Assembly: GCA_944739405.2 (NCBI GenBank)
Contig: OX123187.2
Span: 77,484,450 to 77,548,449, forward strand
Source: Euclidia mi
Lineage: Eukaryota > Arthropoda > Insecta > Lepidoptera > Erebidae
Length of the DNA stretch: 64,000 nucleotides
Direction: 5' to 3'
Part shown: in pieces, positions 1 to 10,141 of the stretch
Position numbering within the stretch: the first letter of the stretch is position 1
Layout of the letters: every line of letters starts with the position of its first letter
The notes under the pieces: model-generated
Told to the model about the DNA's origin: nothing
Database searches by the model: none
The model's input: the letters and a program-made list of their open reading frames with translations, nothing else
Program-made: the position numbers and the translations under genes

Positions 1-282
1 GCCCCGACCTCGCGCCTTGTGATTTTTATTTATTTCCAAAAATTAAAGAAAAACTTAAAGGAAAGCGGTTTATGAATGCTGAAGAAGCGGTGGCTGCGTA
101 TCGCGATGCCATTGAAGAGACCCCTAAGGACGAGTGGGCAAAGTGCTTTTCCCAGTGGTTCCATCGCATACAGCGGTGTATTGACGTCAATGGATAATAT
201 TTTGAAAATATATAATAAAACTAATAACTGGCTAATGTAATCAGTTTTTGATTTTCTAAGAACTTTCAGTTTGACCCTCGTA
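1..282 (+). mobile_element. mariner-type DNA transposon, 3' end only
   Basis: The window opens inside a mariner-like element. The transposase C-terminus is followed by about 85 bases of AT-rich sequence ending at 263-282, whose reverse complement tacgagggtcaaactgaaag looks like an outward terminal inverted repeat next to a TA. The left end lies outside the window, so the TIR assignment is inference. Confidence 0.75.
3..197 (+). pseudogene. mariner transposase, C-terminal fragment (64 codons, cut by window edge)
   Basis: An open frame from base 3 to a TAA at 195-197 encodes the last 64 residues of a Tc1/mariner-superfamily transposase, the DDD-type recombinase that cuts and pastes the element in the nucleus. 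The first residues read PDLAPCDFYLF, the conserved block that carries the third catalytic aspartate; here it is residue 7 (codon 21-23). The tail contains KGKRF, the W..CFSQWFHR helix and the C-terminal RCIDVNG, all usual for mariner. The two upstream catalytic aspartates and the DNA-binding domain would lie left of the window, so intactness cannot be judged. No frameshift is visible in the part present. Confidence 0.85.
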
Positions 283-1111
283 TGCGTAACTATACGAAAG
301 ATGAGAATGTGAATGCTCAGCCAAAAGTTTCACCAAATGTTATTTTTTTGTTTATTTCAATCTTTTGCCTTAGCAATTTTGTAACAGGTTAATTTGTGCA
401 AAGATAAAAAGATTGAAATTGGTAGTAGGTGTATTAGAGGAAAATAATAATTTGTAAGTAGGTATCTGAATATCCCAGTAATTGCAAAACTGTGTTTATG
501 ACGAATGCACTGAAAGCTATCATTTTAGGAGCTAATTAGTGCCAACGTTATAAAGGCTATTACTTTTGCAATCGTTGTGCTGCATTTTTCAATCAACTAC
601 GATTGAAAGATGAAATACAAAGTTCTTTTGACTTAGACTAGATATCACTGTGCCCTGGGTTTGAAATGTACTACACCGATTCTTAAAAAAATATTCTTTG
701 AGTTACAGACAGCTAACGATTTTCTGATATAACATATATTATAAAGTCTTATACCTCTCCGTCTTACGTAGAGGCTTAAGCGGTCTATTCACTATTTTAT
801 AATGCGCTGAGTACTTTGAGATAACTTTTAAATTGAAGAAAAGACAAATAGCACCTCAGTCTGCCGTGAACATGAATCCTGTAAAGAATCCGAAACTTCG
901 GCTAGTAATAAAAATGTAGTTTCTAGATCATTCAGTTTAAATGTAATAACCAGTGAAACCAATATAAGGCGATAAAATCCGTAAACTGTAGTTTAATTTC
1001 AATGTGTAACATTCGGGTAAACCCAAGAAAATATTATAACATTAAAAAAATTTTGTTAATCGTGTAAATTCTTGTCCAGTGGTGGGTATCGAAACTTATC
1101 GTGGGTAACGT
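283..1111. other. AT-rich intergenic sequence, nothing recognised
   Basis: No long frame, tandem repeat or element terminus was seen in this stretch between the mariner end and the GC-rich retroposon. Confidence 0.5.
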
Positions 1112-1125
1112 AGTGTCGTTTGCTA

Positions 1126-1147
1126 CCCCCCCCCCCCCCCCCCCCCC
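1126..1147. repeat. homopolymer run of 22 C
   Basis: An uninterrupted run of 22 cytosines marks the 5' junction of the retroposon. The first C may belong to the target duplication. Homopolymer length is error-prone in sequencing. Confidence 0.95.
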
Positions 1148-1753
1148 GTGGGATCTCCACCTTGTCGTGGTGGGGGGGCTTAGTAACCGTGGATTTGATT
1201 TTCTCCCACGGTGAAGCTAAGCGGGATCCCGGGAGGGGACGCTCCACGTGGGCTTGCGTGAGGCCTGCGTAGGATGCGTCCATAGGTGCGGGTGCGGGGG
1301 ACAGTTCTGTCTGTCCCTCGCAGTCGGGTGCGGTCGCGGGAGGAGAGGCGTGTCGGTGTTGCGTTGCCGCGTGCCCTATCTCCCGCGACCAAATGGGGGC
1401 GCACCATCATTGCGTCGCGTTGGGGCCGCAGAGGAAGAGGAGATGCAGTGTTGCGTTGCCGTCCTCCCTATCCTCTGCGGCCGCTGGGTGTTTTGGCGGC
1501 GGAGCCCAACACCTTCATCCGCCGCCAAGGGGGTTTCGTTCGGGGCCCGCCTGACCATCTGGCGGGCCAATACCCGTCGGGGGGTAGCGAGGAATGCTTA
1601 GGTGAAACCCTACCCTCCGACACATGGGTACATGAGGAGCACGGGTTGGTTTTTAGTCAGTAAGAGTCTGACAGTCCCCTTCGTCCTTCCCCCCCAGGGC
1701 GAAGGGACTCCATGAGGATTTTCCAACCCGACACCAAAAAAAAAAAAAAAAAA
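1127..1753 (+). mobile_element. GC-rich non-LTR retroposon or non-autonomous relative, flanked by target duplication
   Basis: The block is GC-rich, unlike its AT-rich flanks. It starts in a run of C, ends in a 19-base run of A (1736-1754), and is bracketed by the perfect direct repeat gtgtcgtttgctac at 1113-1126 and 1755-1768. Poly(A) plus a 14-bp target duplication is the signature of target-primed reverse transcription. The 3' part (from about 1568) recurs 5'-truncated at 35700-35862. Frames of up to 125 codons run through it, but none shows a reverse transcriptase or other domain I recognise. It is either a SINE-like element or an internally deleted LINE. Confidence 0.8.
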
Positions 1754-1768
1754 AGTGTCGTTTGCTAC

Positions 1769-2284
1769 GAAAAAAATATTATGACAATAACTTAATTCAA
1801 ATGATAAAAATTGAAATGAAAAAGTACTCCGCGAATGTAAGTTTCAATTAGTAGCATTTGTCTAAATAAAACGATTTTTTCATAATTTACGTATAATTCT
1901 TAGTGTATTTATATTTCCTGTCGAAAAACTACATCATGGAAAATAATATCAAAAACGCCTTACGTCTTACGACATATAAACATCATTATATCTATCATCA
2001 CAAAAGCACCAAGGCCTCTGATAATAAATTGTCAATGGCTTTCCCGAGAGTATTGTACTGTCCAACAATCCAATTTATTCGTTGCCTTTAATCGCGACGG
2101 TTCCTTTAAAAATATTTGAGCTTGAAGCCTTTTCAGGCATAACTAGAGGACCCGTGCTGCTCCATAGCATATTTTAATATTATAAAAAAGCTCTTACATA
2201 CAGGTATGATGCATTGTAGCCTTATCTTATACGTAAAAAGATGGGTTCCCTATCCATTTGCATAAAATTTTAAGACCTAATATA
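1769..2284. other. AT-rich sequence, nothing recognised
   Basis: A 62-codon frame (1903-2091) shows no domain and is most likely chance. Confidence 0.5.
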
Positions 2285-2545
2285 ACTTAGCATAATTTTG
2301 TTTGGCATAATTATATTTTCGCATAATATAATTACGCATAACAGCTTACACATAATTTTTTTTGCATAATTTCTCTAACCATAATAATGATTAAGCATAA
2401 TTTTCTAAAGCAAAAATTTATTAAGCATAAAGTTCTAAAGCATAACTTTTTTTAAGCATAATATCCTAAAGCCTAAATCCTAAAGCATAAAATCCTAAAG
2501 CATAAAATCCTTAAGCATAAAATCCCAAAGCAGAAATGTATTTAC
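2285..2545. repeat. degenerate GCATAA array, left member of an inverted pair
   Basis: The word gcataa or cataat recurs about every 12-25 bases, with the variant aagcataaaatcct repeated near 2475-2530. Its complement ttatgc recurs the same way at 5219-5392, so the two arrays face each other across about 2.7 kb. See findings. Confidence 0.8.
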
Positions 2546-2629
2546 GCATAATGATTACAATACAATACAAATTGGATATAATAACTTTGGCAATGTATCT
2601 TCGGCATATTTTTAGCTGTAGGAAGCATG

Positions 2630-2757
2630 AATCAAGCAAGCATACAGCATGCAAGCAAGCGTGCAAGCAAGCATGCAGCAAACAAGCAAGCATGCAGCAT
2701 GCAAGCAAGCAAGCAGCATGCAAGCAAGCATGCAGCATGCAACATGCAGCAGGCAGT
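2630..2757. repeat. microsatellite of gcaagcaa / cagcatg words
   Basis: Interleaved copies of aagcaagcatgcagcatgc run for about 125 bases. Two overlapping frames of 83 and 95 codons cross it but encode only Lys/Gln/Ala/Cys/His-rich low-complexity sequence. Confidence 0.9.
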
Positions 2758-2925
2758 CCTTCTGTCACGGCTCCGGCGCTGCGGGCCTCCGGCGGCCCCA
2801 CGCGCCTACGCGATTTTAAATAACACTCTAGGGGTTCCTACCCCTATCGCATATGCAGCAATTCGGTTCTGTCACTAACTTTTTTTGCACAGCATATACA
2901 TTTTTTACAAGTTAAATATCTTAAT
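2758..2925. other. short GC-rich island
   Basis: Right after the microsatellite, about 55 bases (2758-2812) are very GC-rich (ggctccggcgctgcgggcct), then the sequence returns to AT-rich. No gene is recognised; it may be part of the repeat-carrying element. Confidence 0.4.
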
Positions 2926-3080
2926 ATAATATATATAAATCTCCTGTCACGATGTTTGTTCGCGATGGATTCCTAAACTACTTAACCGATTTTAAATTAA
3001 ATTGGCACACCGTGAGCAGTCTGGTCCAACTTGAGAGATAGGATAGCTTAGATCTTTAATTATAGTCGCAATTTTATTTT
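2926..3080 (+). mobile_element. possible remnant of a dispersed lepidopteran element
   Basis: The stretch starting tatataaatctcctgtcacg resembles 5' ends of widely dispersed non-autonomous elements that I recall from insect genomes. No matching 3' end is visible. The rest of the gap up to 3546 shows nothing. Confidence 0.3.
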
Positions 3081-3546
3081 ATTGCAAATTATTTGTCTAT
3101 AATTAATTGTCAGTCACAATTATCTGTTAACTCCAAAAGATTCTAACAGATGTCGATATTTTTTATTTCGTCAAGGATTACATCGAAACCTGAATAATAA
3201 AACATAAAAAAATAAAGATATCGAGTCGACAACATATATCCGCAAAATTTGGATTGTTGAGTATTTTGTTAAATTCTTATGGTTCTATATCTATATAGTC
3301 TAAGGTTCTGACAGACAAATCACAGTCACCATATTGGCCGATCTAGCGAAACGTCACAGATACCCACATAAGAATAACTAAAGCACAGATACCGGATAAC
3401 ACAGTCTTTACTAAGTAGTTTGTATGTGTAAATACTTTTTGCAGTTATATTTCTTAAACAGTTGAAACGACAACTATGGAAGTATCCGCCCAATAAAGGA
3501 GATTTGTATCAAATATAAAAAAATATATTAAAGTATCTTTACGTAA

Positions 3547-5181
3547 TCTATACTAATATAATAAAGCGGAAGAGTTTGTTTGTTTGAACGCGCTAATCTC
3601 AGGAACTACCGGTCGGATCTGAAAAATTCTTTTTGTATACGATAGCCCAGTTATTCCGGAAGGCTATAGGCTATATAACATAACGCTTGGACCTTTTGGG
3701 GCCGGGCAAAAGGTTAAAACGTATAATAGATAATGTCGGCTAATCTCAGGAACAAGCAGTAGGATTTTAAAAATTGTTATTGCCTATGATAGCCCAATTA
3801 TTCCGAAAGGCTATAGGCTATATAAAATTACGCCACATCTTTTCGGGGCCGAATAAAAATAATAAAATGGTCAAACAAGAAGGGGGAGGGTTGGGTCAAG
3901 GGCAAAAAAGGCTAAACGAATAGGATACAATCTATATGGGTATCGTTTTCGAGATTTTCGGGACGCTGATTAAGAATATGAAATTTATTTAGTGATCCAA
4001 GATGGCGGACGGGAAATCAAAGATGGCTGATGAGAAAATTTTAAAAATCAATATGGGTATCGCCTTCGATATTTTAAGGGGTGAGGAATCGAAATACAAC
4101 ATCTATTTCGTGATCAAAGATGGCGGATGGGAAATCAAAGATGGCGGATGCGAAAATTAAAAAAATCAATATTCGTATCGTCTGCGATATTAAAAGGGAT
4201 GCGGAATCGAAATACAACATTTGTTTAGTGATTCAAGATGGTGTATGGGAAATCAAAGATGGTGGATGGAAAAAATTTTAAAAATCAATATGGGTATCGT
4301 CTCTGATGATTTAAGGGATGGAGAATCCAAATACAACAACTATTTCGTGATCAAAGATGGCGGATAGGAAATCAAAGTTGGCGAACGGGATTCTTTTTTA
4401 AAGTCGATATGAGTATCGTCTCCGATATTTTAAGGAATGGGGAATTCAAAACCACCGTCTATTTTGTGATCAAAGATGGCAGACGGGATTTTTTTTTTCA
4501 AATCAATATGGGTATCGTCTCCGATGTTTAAAGGGATGGGGAATCCAAATACAACATCTATTTCGTGATTCAAGATGGCGGATGTGAAATCAAAGATGGC
4601 GGATGGGAAAAATTTAAAAATCAATATGGGTATCGTCTCTGATGATTTAAGGGAAGGTGAATCCAAATACAACATCTATTTCGTGATCAAAGATGGCGGA
4701 TAGGAAGTCAAAGATGGCGGACGGGATTTTTTTAAAAATCAATATGGGTATCGTCTGCGATGTTTAAAGGGAAAGGGAATCCAAATACAACATCTATTTC
4801 GTGATTTAAGATGGCGGATGGGAAATCAAAGATGTCGGATGAGAAATATTTAAAAAATCAATATGGGTATCGTCTCTGATGATAAGGGATGGTGAATCCA
4901 AATACAACATCTATTTCGTGATCAAAGATGGCGGATAGGAAATCAAAGATGGCGGACTGGATTTCTTTTTTAAGTCGATATGGGTATCGTCTCCGATATT
5001 TTAAGGAATGGGGAATTCAATATTATATAAAAATCTATGTTTGTTTGTTCATCATTCATAGACTCTGAAATGATAAGAGATTAAGCGCTAAGTCAATGGT
5101 AACTTTGGAAAAGGGGTTTGGAAAAAAGGGAATCAAATAAACCTCCTAAAAAGGCGATACGGAGTTCGCTGGGTCAGCTAG
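3547..5181 (+). mobile_element. non-autonomous Helitron (1.6 kb) filled with tandem repeats
   Basis: The element begins with TC (3547) after an A and ends in CTAG (5178-5181) before a T, matching Helitron insertion between A and T with TC...CTRR ends. Just upstream of the 3' end, ggcgatac and gttcgct can pair imperfectly, as a Helitron 3' hairpin would. The 5' 100 bases, the interior and the 3' end all recur at 41232-42234. No Rep or helicase is encoded, so it would depend on enzymes made elsewhere. Confidence 0.8.
3925..5020 (+). repeat. tandem array, ~118-bp unit, nine to ten copies
   Basis: The marker tatgggtatcg or a one-base variant occurs near 3934, 4053, 4171, 4287, 4408, 4507, 4625, 4743, 4863 and 4979, giving a period of about 118 bp. 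Each unit usually carries two copies of AAGATGGCGG-like words. The related Helitron at 41232 has only about four units. Confidence 0.9.
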
Positions 5182-5218
5182 TATAATTATATAAATATTA
5201 TGCTAATAGTCATTAGGC

Positions 5219-5392
5219 CTACTAACGTTATGCGAATCAAATTTATGCCAAAACAAATTAGTCTTTAAGATGATTATGCCCACAAAATTATGCACACAAA
5301 ATATGCCGAAGTATTATTATGCCAAAACAAATTGTGCCAAAATCGTTATGCCGAAGTATATTAGGACAAAGAACATTATGCAAAAAGAAGGA
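5219..5392. repeat. degenerate TTATGC array, right member of an inverted pair
   Basis: Words such as aaaattatgc, ttatgccaaaacaaat and ttatgccgaagtat recur every 15-25 bases. On the opposite strand this is the same type of array as at 2285-2545. Confidence 0.8.
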
Positions 5393-6218
5393 TCCCAAAA
5401 AGATGATATTCTTAGCAAATATATATATATATCACAAGACATTTTTTCTCACAACATTGGCGTTGAAAACCTTAGGTATCGTGAAATTTCCACCTTGGCA
5501 TTACTGAATGGTTTGCCGCGCAATAGGGATATGTGTAAGTGAAATAAAACTCTTATTAACGACTTCAAAAAAGGAGGATATCAATTTGATATGTATGTAT
5601 GTAATATTATTGGAATTGCGTAATTTTCATATCACTTATTGACAATGTTATCAACAGTGGCCAAACGAATTTCATAATGTTTATTATCACTTTCATATAA
5701 AAAATAAGAAATTGCGCGGAATAAGCAATTACCATCACCAAAAATGGAAATCACTTGAAATTGTTGATGGTAGTATTAATCAAATCTGAACCCGTTTCCA
5801 CCCGTATTTTTTTAGCAGTAGGAGGACCATCCGGTGCCAAATCTCCAACAGGGCCGTCATTGACCAAGATTCTCTGTTCAAACTTTCTCTGAGCATTTTT
5901 ATACCATTTCTATTACTATTCCTATCAAAATTACTATTTATACCAAAACTACTATTCGTACTAACACTATTATATCTACCGTTTTTTTTTAAACTATCAT
6001 TTTTACCAAAACTGCCTGTCAAAGCACCTTTTATCTCAAAACTACTATTCTTACCAAAGCTACAATTTCTACTATAACTACCACTTGTAATATAATTATA
6101 TGTAATGTTATAAGTATGTAATAATATATGTAATGTAATATAAAAAAATTAAGATGCCAGAAGAAAGTCCATAACTTAAAAACACAAAAATTTTCCTAAC
6201 ATAAAACGTAATTTACCC
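5393..6218. other. intergenic sequence with a degenerate ACTACTATT-type repeat
   Basis: A short AT dinucleotide run lies near 5420-5432. From about 5930 to 6090, words like accaaaactactattc recur imperfectly, giving an 80-codon Ser/Asn-rich minus-strand frame (5780-6022) that I read as low complexity, not a gene. Confidence 0.5.
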
Positions 6219-6226
6219 GTCTGTAG

Positions 6227-7092
6227 TAGGGTGGAGCGACAAAAACTTTTTTTAATTTCCATTTTCCTGTTATGTCAATTAATGACCTATATATAGTTGC
6301 AGGAGCTTTGATGTCAAATTTCAGCTTTCTAACTAAACATCTTGAGGTGGCGCACGAGACTTTAAATTTTTGAAAATGTGCCATATTTGCGTCTCAGCCA
6401 GAGCTATATTTAAACCAATAGTACTAATTGTTTTTCAAAGGGCAGAAAGTACAAGAATTTCACTACTGATAGGTACCGAAAATTTAGGCTTTAAATGACT
6501 ATTATAAGAAGAGATACGAGACTTCTAACAATATTAGAATACGACGTCACTGAAATCACTTCCAGAATTTCTTCACGAAGTAATTTGTATGAAATTAAAG
6601 AATTTCCTTGCCACAGTCAGGCCGTAGAAAGGTATGGCAAACATGTAATAGGAGCGTATTTATCTGTCTACGGACCTGAAGGTGTAGATAGTTATTGCTG
6701 TACTAGGATTAAAATTAGGCACGACATTTCCTTTTTCTTGCTTTTCAACGCCAAATCCAATTGTTTTCGCCAGAGAAAGGGTTCTAAAACTACTGATGTA
6801 AAACGTTCAAGCTCTGAAAATGTGGTAATTATATGTTTTTATATTATAAGTGACGATATTATAAATAAAATTAAGTATTAATATTATAAAACAATTAGTA
6901 TGATTGGTTTAAATATAGCTCTGGTTGAGACGCAAATATGGCACATTTTCAAAAAATTAAAGTCTCGTGCGCCACCTCAAGATGTTTAGTTAGAAAGCTG
7001 AAATTTTACATGAAAGCTCCTGCAACTATATGTCATTGATTGACGTTACAGGAAAATGGAAATAAAAAAAAAGTTTTTGTCGCTCCATCCTA
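6227..7092 (+). mobile_element. DNA transposon with ~205-bp terminal inverted repeats and 8-bp target duplication
   Basis: The left arm (6227-6436) and the right arm (6888-7092) are inverted copies with few mismatches; both outer ends start TAGG(G/A)TGGAGCGACAAAAA. The flanks are gtctgtag (6219-6226) and gtctgtgg (7093-7100), an 8-bp target duplication with one mismatch, as expected for hAT or P superfamily elements. The 450-bp centre holds one frame of 128 codons. The element is non-autonomous or internally deleted, because no full transposase fits. Confidence 0.85.
6495..6881 (+). CDS. 128-codon frame inside the 8-bp-TSD transposon, possible transposase remnant
   Basis: The frame runs from ATG 6495 to TAA 6879-6881, filling most of the space between the inverted arms and stopping just before the right arm. 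It contains FPCHSQAVERYGKHV, then YGPEGVDSYCCTRIKIR. A PCHxQAVER block followed by a Gly-containing stretch and a run of Arg/Lys resembles the C-terminal part of a family of uncharacterised arthropod proteins that I recall from transposon-rich genomes. That likeness is from memory and unchecked. The final 30 residues (IICFYIISDDIINKIKY) look like read-through into AT-rich sequence. The position suggests a remnant of the autonomous partner's transposase. No catalytic residues can be assigned and no splice sites were evaluated. Confidence 0.45.
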   Translation: MTIIRRDTRLLTILEYDVTEITSRISSRSNLYEIKEFPCHSQAVERYGKHVIGAYLSVYGPEGVDSYCCTRIKIRHDISFFLLFNAKSNCFRQRKGSKTTDVKRSSSENVVIICFYIISDDIINKIKY

Positions 7093-7100
7093 GTCTGTGG

Positions 7101-7854
7101 GGTTGATTTTCCCAACATTAGGCGGATATTTCACTACATTTGGGGAAAATACCTCGGGTCGCGGGTATACTGTCGTCGCTCCTGCCCTAAACTCGGTACA
7201 GAGTTAGCGGAGGGTTCCTTGTATCGCGATGAAATTCAGTCCGTAACTGAATTTCATCGCGATACAAAAAAAGGGGGAAAATTCCTCAACATCAAAGATC
7301 AGTTCACCCAACATTAAGCGTTAACTGGTAACATCGCCATCAGCGATAATTCACTGTAGTGATAATTTTACCAACATCGGGTATAATTTCACACACCACC
7401 ACACTCACACCCGTATGAAAGTAAGGCATGGTCACCTTAAGGAGGCATAACGGTTTTTCCTGGCAGTTACCACAAGGAACTTATTAGATGCCATTAAAAT
7501 ATTTTTGAATTTAGAACCGTCCATGTAGAGAGAAAGCAATGGAATCTTAAGAAATTTATAGGAAAATTAGGAAAATATTGAAAAATAAGTTCAATGTCCA
7601 CTCCTATCTTCCTTCAAACTTATCCAATTTAAATGAGCATACCATCAAATGAAAGAACTCTTTTCAGCGCGTGTTATAGGCCTATAACGAAACGCTTACC
7701 TCAATGAGAACCAGATATACAGAAGAAGAAAGTCATTGACTACGGCTACGAAAACGTAAAAAATGTATGGGAGAAAACTGTTTTTGCATATTACTTGATA
7801 ATTTTTTTTAACTCCTGTAACTCGTGATGAAATATATAAAACTATTATGTCTTT
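7101..7854. other. intergenic sequence, one perfect hairpin
   Basis: Apart from the palindrome at 7219-7267, no frame, element end or repeat was recognised. Confidence 0.5.
7219..7267. repeat. perfect 22-bp palindrome with 5-base loop
   Basis: The arms 7219-7240 and 7246-7267 are exact reverse complements around the loop ccgta. The stem includes tcgcgatgaaattcagt. It could fold as a very stable hairpin in RNA or single-stranded DNA. No element boundary is obvious around it. Confidence 0.95.
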
Positions 7855-9235
7855 AAGGAATACTAGTTCAGTAGGCTATGATAACATCCCAACAAAGATC
7901 CTAAAGTAATCTGCTAGCATTATAACACCCCCTCAATGTTATGTTTTCAACATATCTTTGGCACAAGGAACATTTCCAAACAGACTAAAAATATCAGTAG
8001 TCAAACCTATCTTTAAAAAAGGTTGTGACACAGAGCCTAACAATTACAGACCAATAGCTCTAATTCCAAAAAAATATGCACAAGCGCTTATATAAATTTT
8101 TTATTAAATATAATGTACTAAATACAGAACAGAATGGTTTCTAAAAAGGTAAATCCACTACCCTAGCAGGTTTTAAATTAGTAAGTAAAATATCGGAAAA
8201 TTTAGACAATAAAGATTAATACCCTCGCAATATTCTTTGATATGAGCAAAGCATTCGACTTTGTTAGCCATGATATATTATTAAAAAATGTGAATTTTAT
8301 GGTATTCGAGGTATAGCAAATGAATGGCTAAGAAGCTATCTTACCGATAGACAACAATATGTAGAGATAAGACATATCAATAATCAAAACCAAGAAATGG
8401 CTTTTAAATCTAATTTAGCCCCTAACAAAGTCGGAGTGCCTCAAGGGAGTATTTTAGGACCCCTCCTGTTCTTGATTTATATCAATGATCTCCCTAACAT
8501 AACAAACCATTATTGTACACTCTTCGCAGATGACATATCTTTAGTTATAGCACAAAATCCATCTTTAGACATTAATCAATTCAACGACGAAATCAATGAC
8601 TCTGTAAAAAACATCATCCGTTGGTTAGAAAACAATAATTGGAAAATAAATATAGAAAAAACAAAATATATGCAGTTCTTTAACAAAAAGAAGAAAGAAT
8701 CAAACTTATCTATTTCGTACAACCATAAACCTGTAGTAGAGTCGAAGTTGGTAACCTTCCTTGGAATGAGCCTTGACAATCAATTATCGTGGAATTCAGA
8801 TATCGATTAAATATGCTCAAAAATTAATAAATATGTTTCCTCACTTTGGCGTCTAAATAGAATCGCCAGTCTGAAAATAACCACTTAGGCATATCACGGT
8901 TATGTAGCATCAAATATACGGTATGGTATTCTGTTATGGGGTGGTTCAGTTAATTTCAATAAAATATTCCTAGCAAAAAAAAGAGCAATTTGTGATGTAG
9001 AACCCTCAACATCTTGCAAACCCCCTTTTAAAAGGTTACTGATATAAGAACCGAACAATACAAAAGAAACTGTTATGCTTTGTCTATCAAAATATTTAAT
9101 AATCTACCAAAAGATCTGAAAGATCTACCTATAAGCATATTTCGTAAAAAATTGTTTAATTGGCTAGTAGACAAGTGTTTCTACAGCACCCAAGAGTACT
9201 TTAACAACAAGGATTCGTAGTGGTATTAGATGTAA
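7855..9235 (+). pseudogene. CR1/Jockey-type LINE reverse transcriptase, decayed
   Basis: Reading across frames gives an ordered set of LINE reverse transcriptase blocks: SSVGYDNIPTKILK, then PNNYRPIALIP (about 8035), MSKAFDF (about 8240), GIRGIANEWLRSYL, then an open 137-codon run (8397-8810) with GVPQGSILGPLLFLIYINDLP, the catalytic FADD (about 8525), NWKINIEKTKYM and FLGMSLDNQLSW. The thumb and C-terminal region follows in other frames (NIRYGILLWGG, then STQEYFNNKDS near 9215). Several stops and frameshifts separate the pieces, for example TAA at 7906-7908 and TAA at 8808-8810, so it cannot make a full protein. No endonuclease or ORF1 is visible upstream: the copy is 5'-truncated. The enzyme family copies its own RNA into chromosomal nicks. 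Confidence 0.85.
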
Positions 9236-9771
9236 CGTATTTATTATGTATTCCGATGATGTACACAATTAATTAGTACCTACCTAATAAGGCATAACAC
9301 TTTGTAAATATCTGTGCCTCCTGTGAAGGGTGATACAAATCAACTTGTACCCTTTTTGAGTTTTTTATACAGAAATGATCAGAAAAAAATTAAGATTTTT
9401 TGGTATAACTCACGTTCTTCTATCTGCTATAGTTTCGGAGATAATTTTTTGAAAAGTGATACAACTAGCATTATTTTAGTTACGAACATCCAAAAATACG
9501 TGCATATTGCTATATGTCGAGTAATAACCCCATTATGTAATTGGTTCAAAAGCAATTTTTTGTGCTTTGTGGTATAAAAGGAATTGAATTAACTTTTACA
9601 TATTACTTTTTAGTATTTTTTTTTGTGAATATTGATATAACTAGAGTTATATCACTTTAAACCAACTTTTATTAAAGCAGATAAGGGTACAAGTCAACAC
9701 GTACCTACCAATTCGAAACCAATTTGATGTATTTTTTTGTGATAAGTGATACATCTTGAGATGTATTACTT

Positions 9772-10141
9772 CTTCTTTCTCTTAGCGTTATCCCAGTTTC
9801 AATCTGGGGTCCGCTTTCTAGTCTAACCGGATTTGGCTGAATATTAGCTTTTCCACGGAGCGACTGCCTGTCTGACCTCCGCAACCCGAAGGGATAGCGA
9901 TATTCCATGGTTTAGACTAGTGTCAGTTTATTTAGAAGGTACTGACGCCCTGTAACGACTGTCAAAGATCTTCATGACAACCGGGACCGACGGCTTAACG
10001 TGCTCTCCGAGGCACAGGACAAGCGATAATTTACAATTCAATACGCACATAACTCCGAAAAGTCATTGGTGCGCGCCGTGGATTCGAACCTGATACCCTC
10101 TGCATGGCAGTCTGTTGGTATATCCACTCGGCTATCGCTGC
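9772..10141 (-). mobile_element. tRNA-derived SINE (family C), complete, 17-bp target duplication
   Basis: On the minus strand the element starts GGCAGCGATAGCCGAGTGGA, an A-box-like tRNA head, followed by the B box GGTTCGAATCC and a ~290-bp body ending in an aagaagaagta-type tail. The duplication cttgagatgtattactt flanks it exactly at 9755-9771 and 10142-10158. It sits inside the TGATACAA transposon, so it inserted later. The 67-codon frame inside it is not a gene. Confidence 0.92.

Noticed and set aside
1180..1663. Overlapping Arg/Gly-rich frames of 76-125 codons on both strands
   Set aside because: They are side effects of the GC-rich retroposon; several frames are open at once and none has a domain.
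2511..2878. Frames of 83-96 codons rich in Ala, Cys, Lys, Gln and His
   Set aside because: They translate the gcaagcaa microsatellite on both strands; low complexity only.
9705..9908. 67-codon minus-strand frame
   Set aside because: It lies almost wholly in the SINE body and runs across its target duplication.
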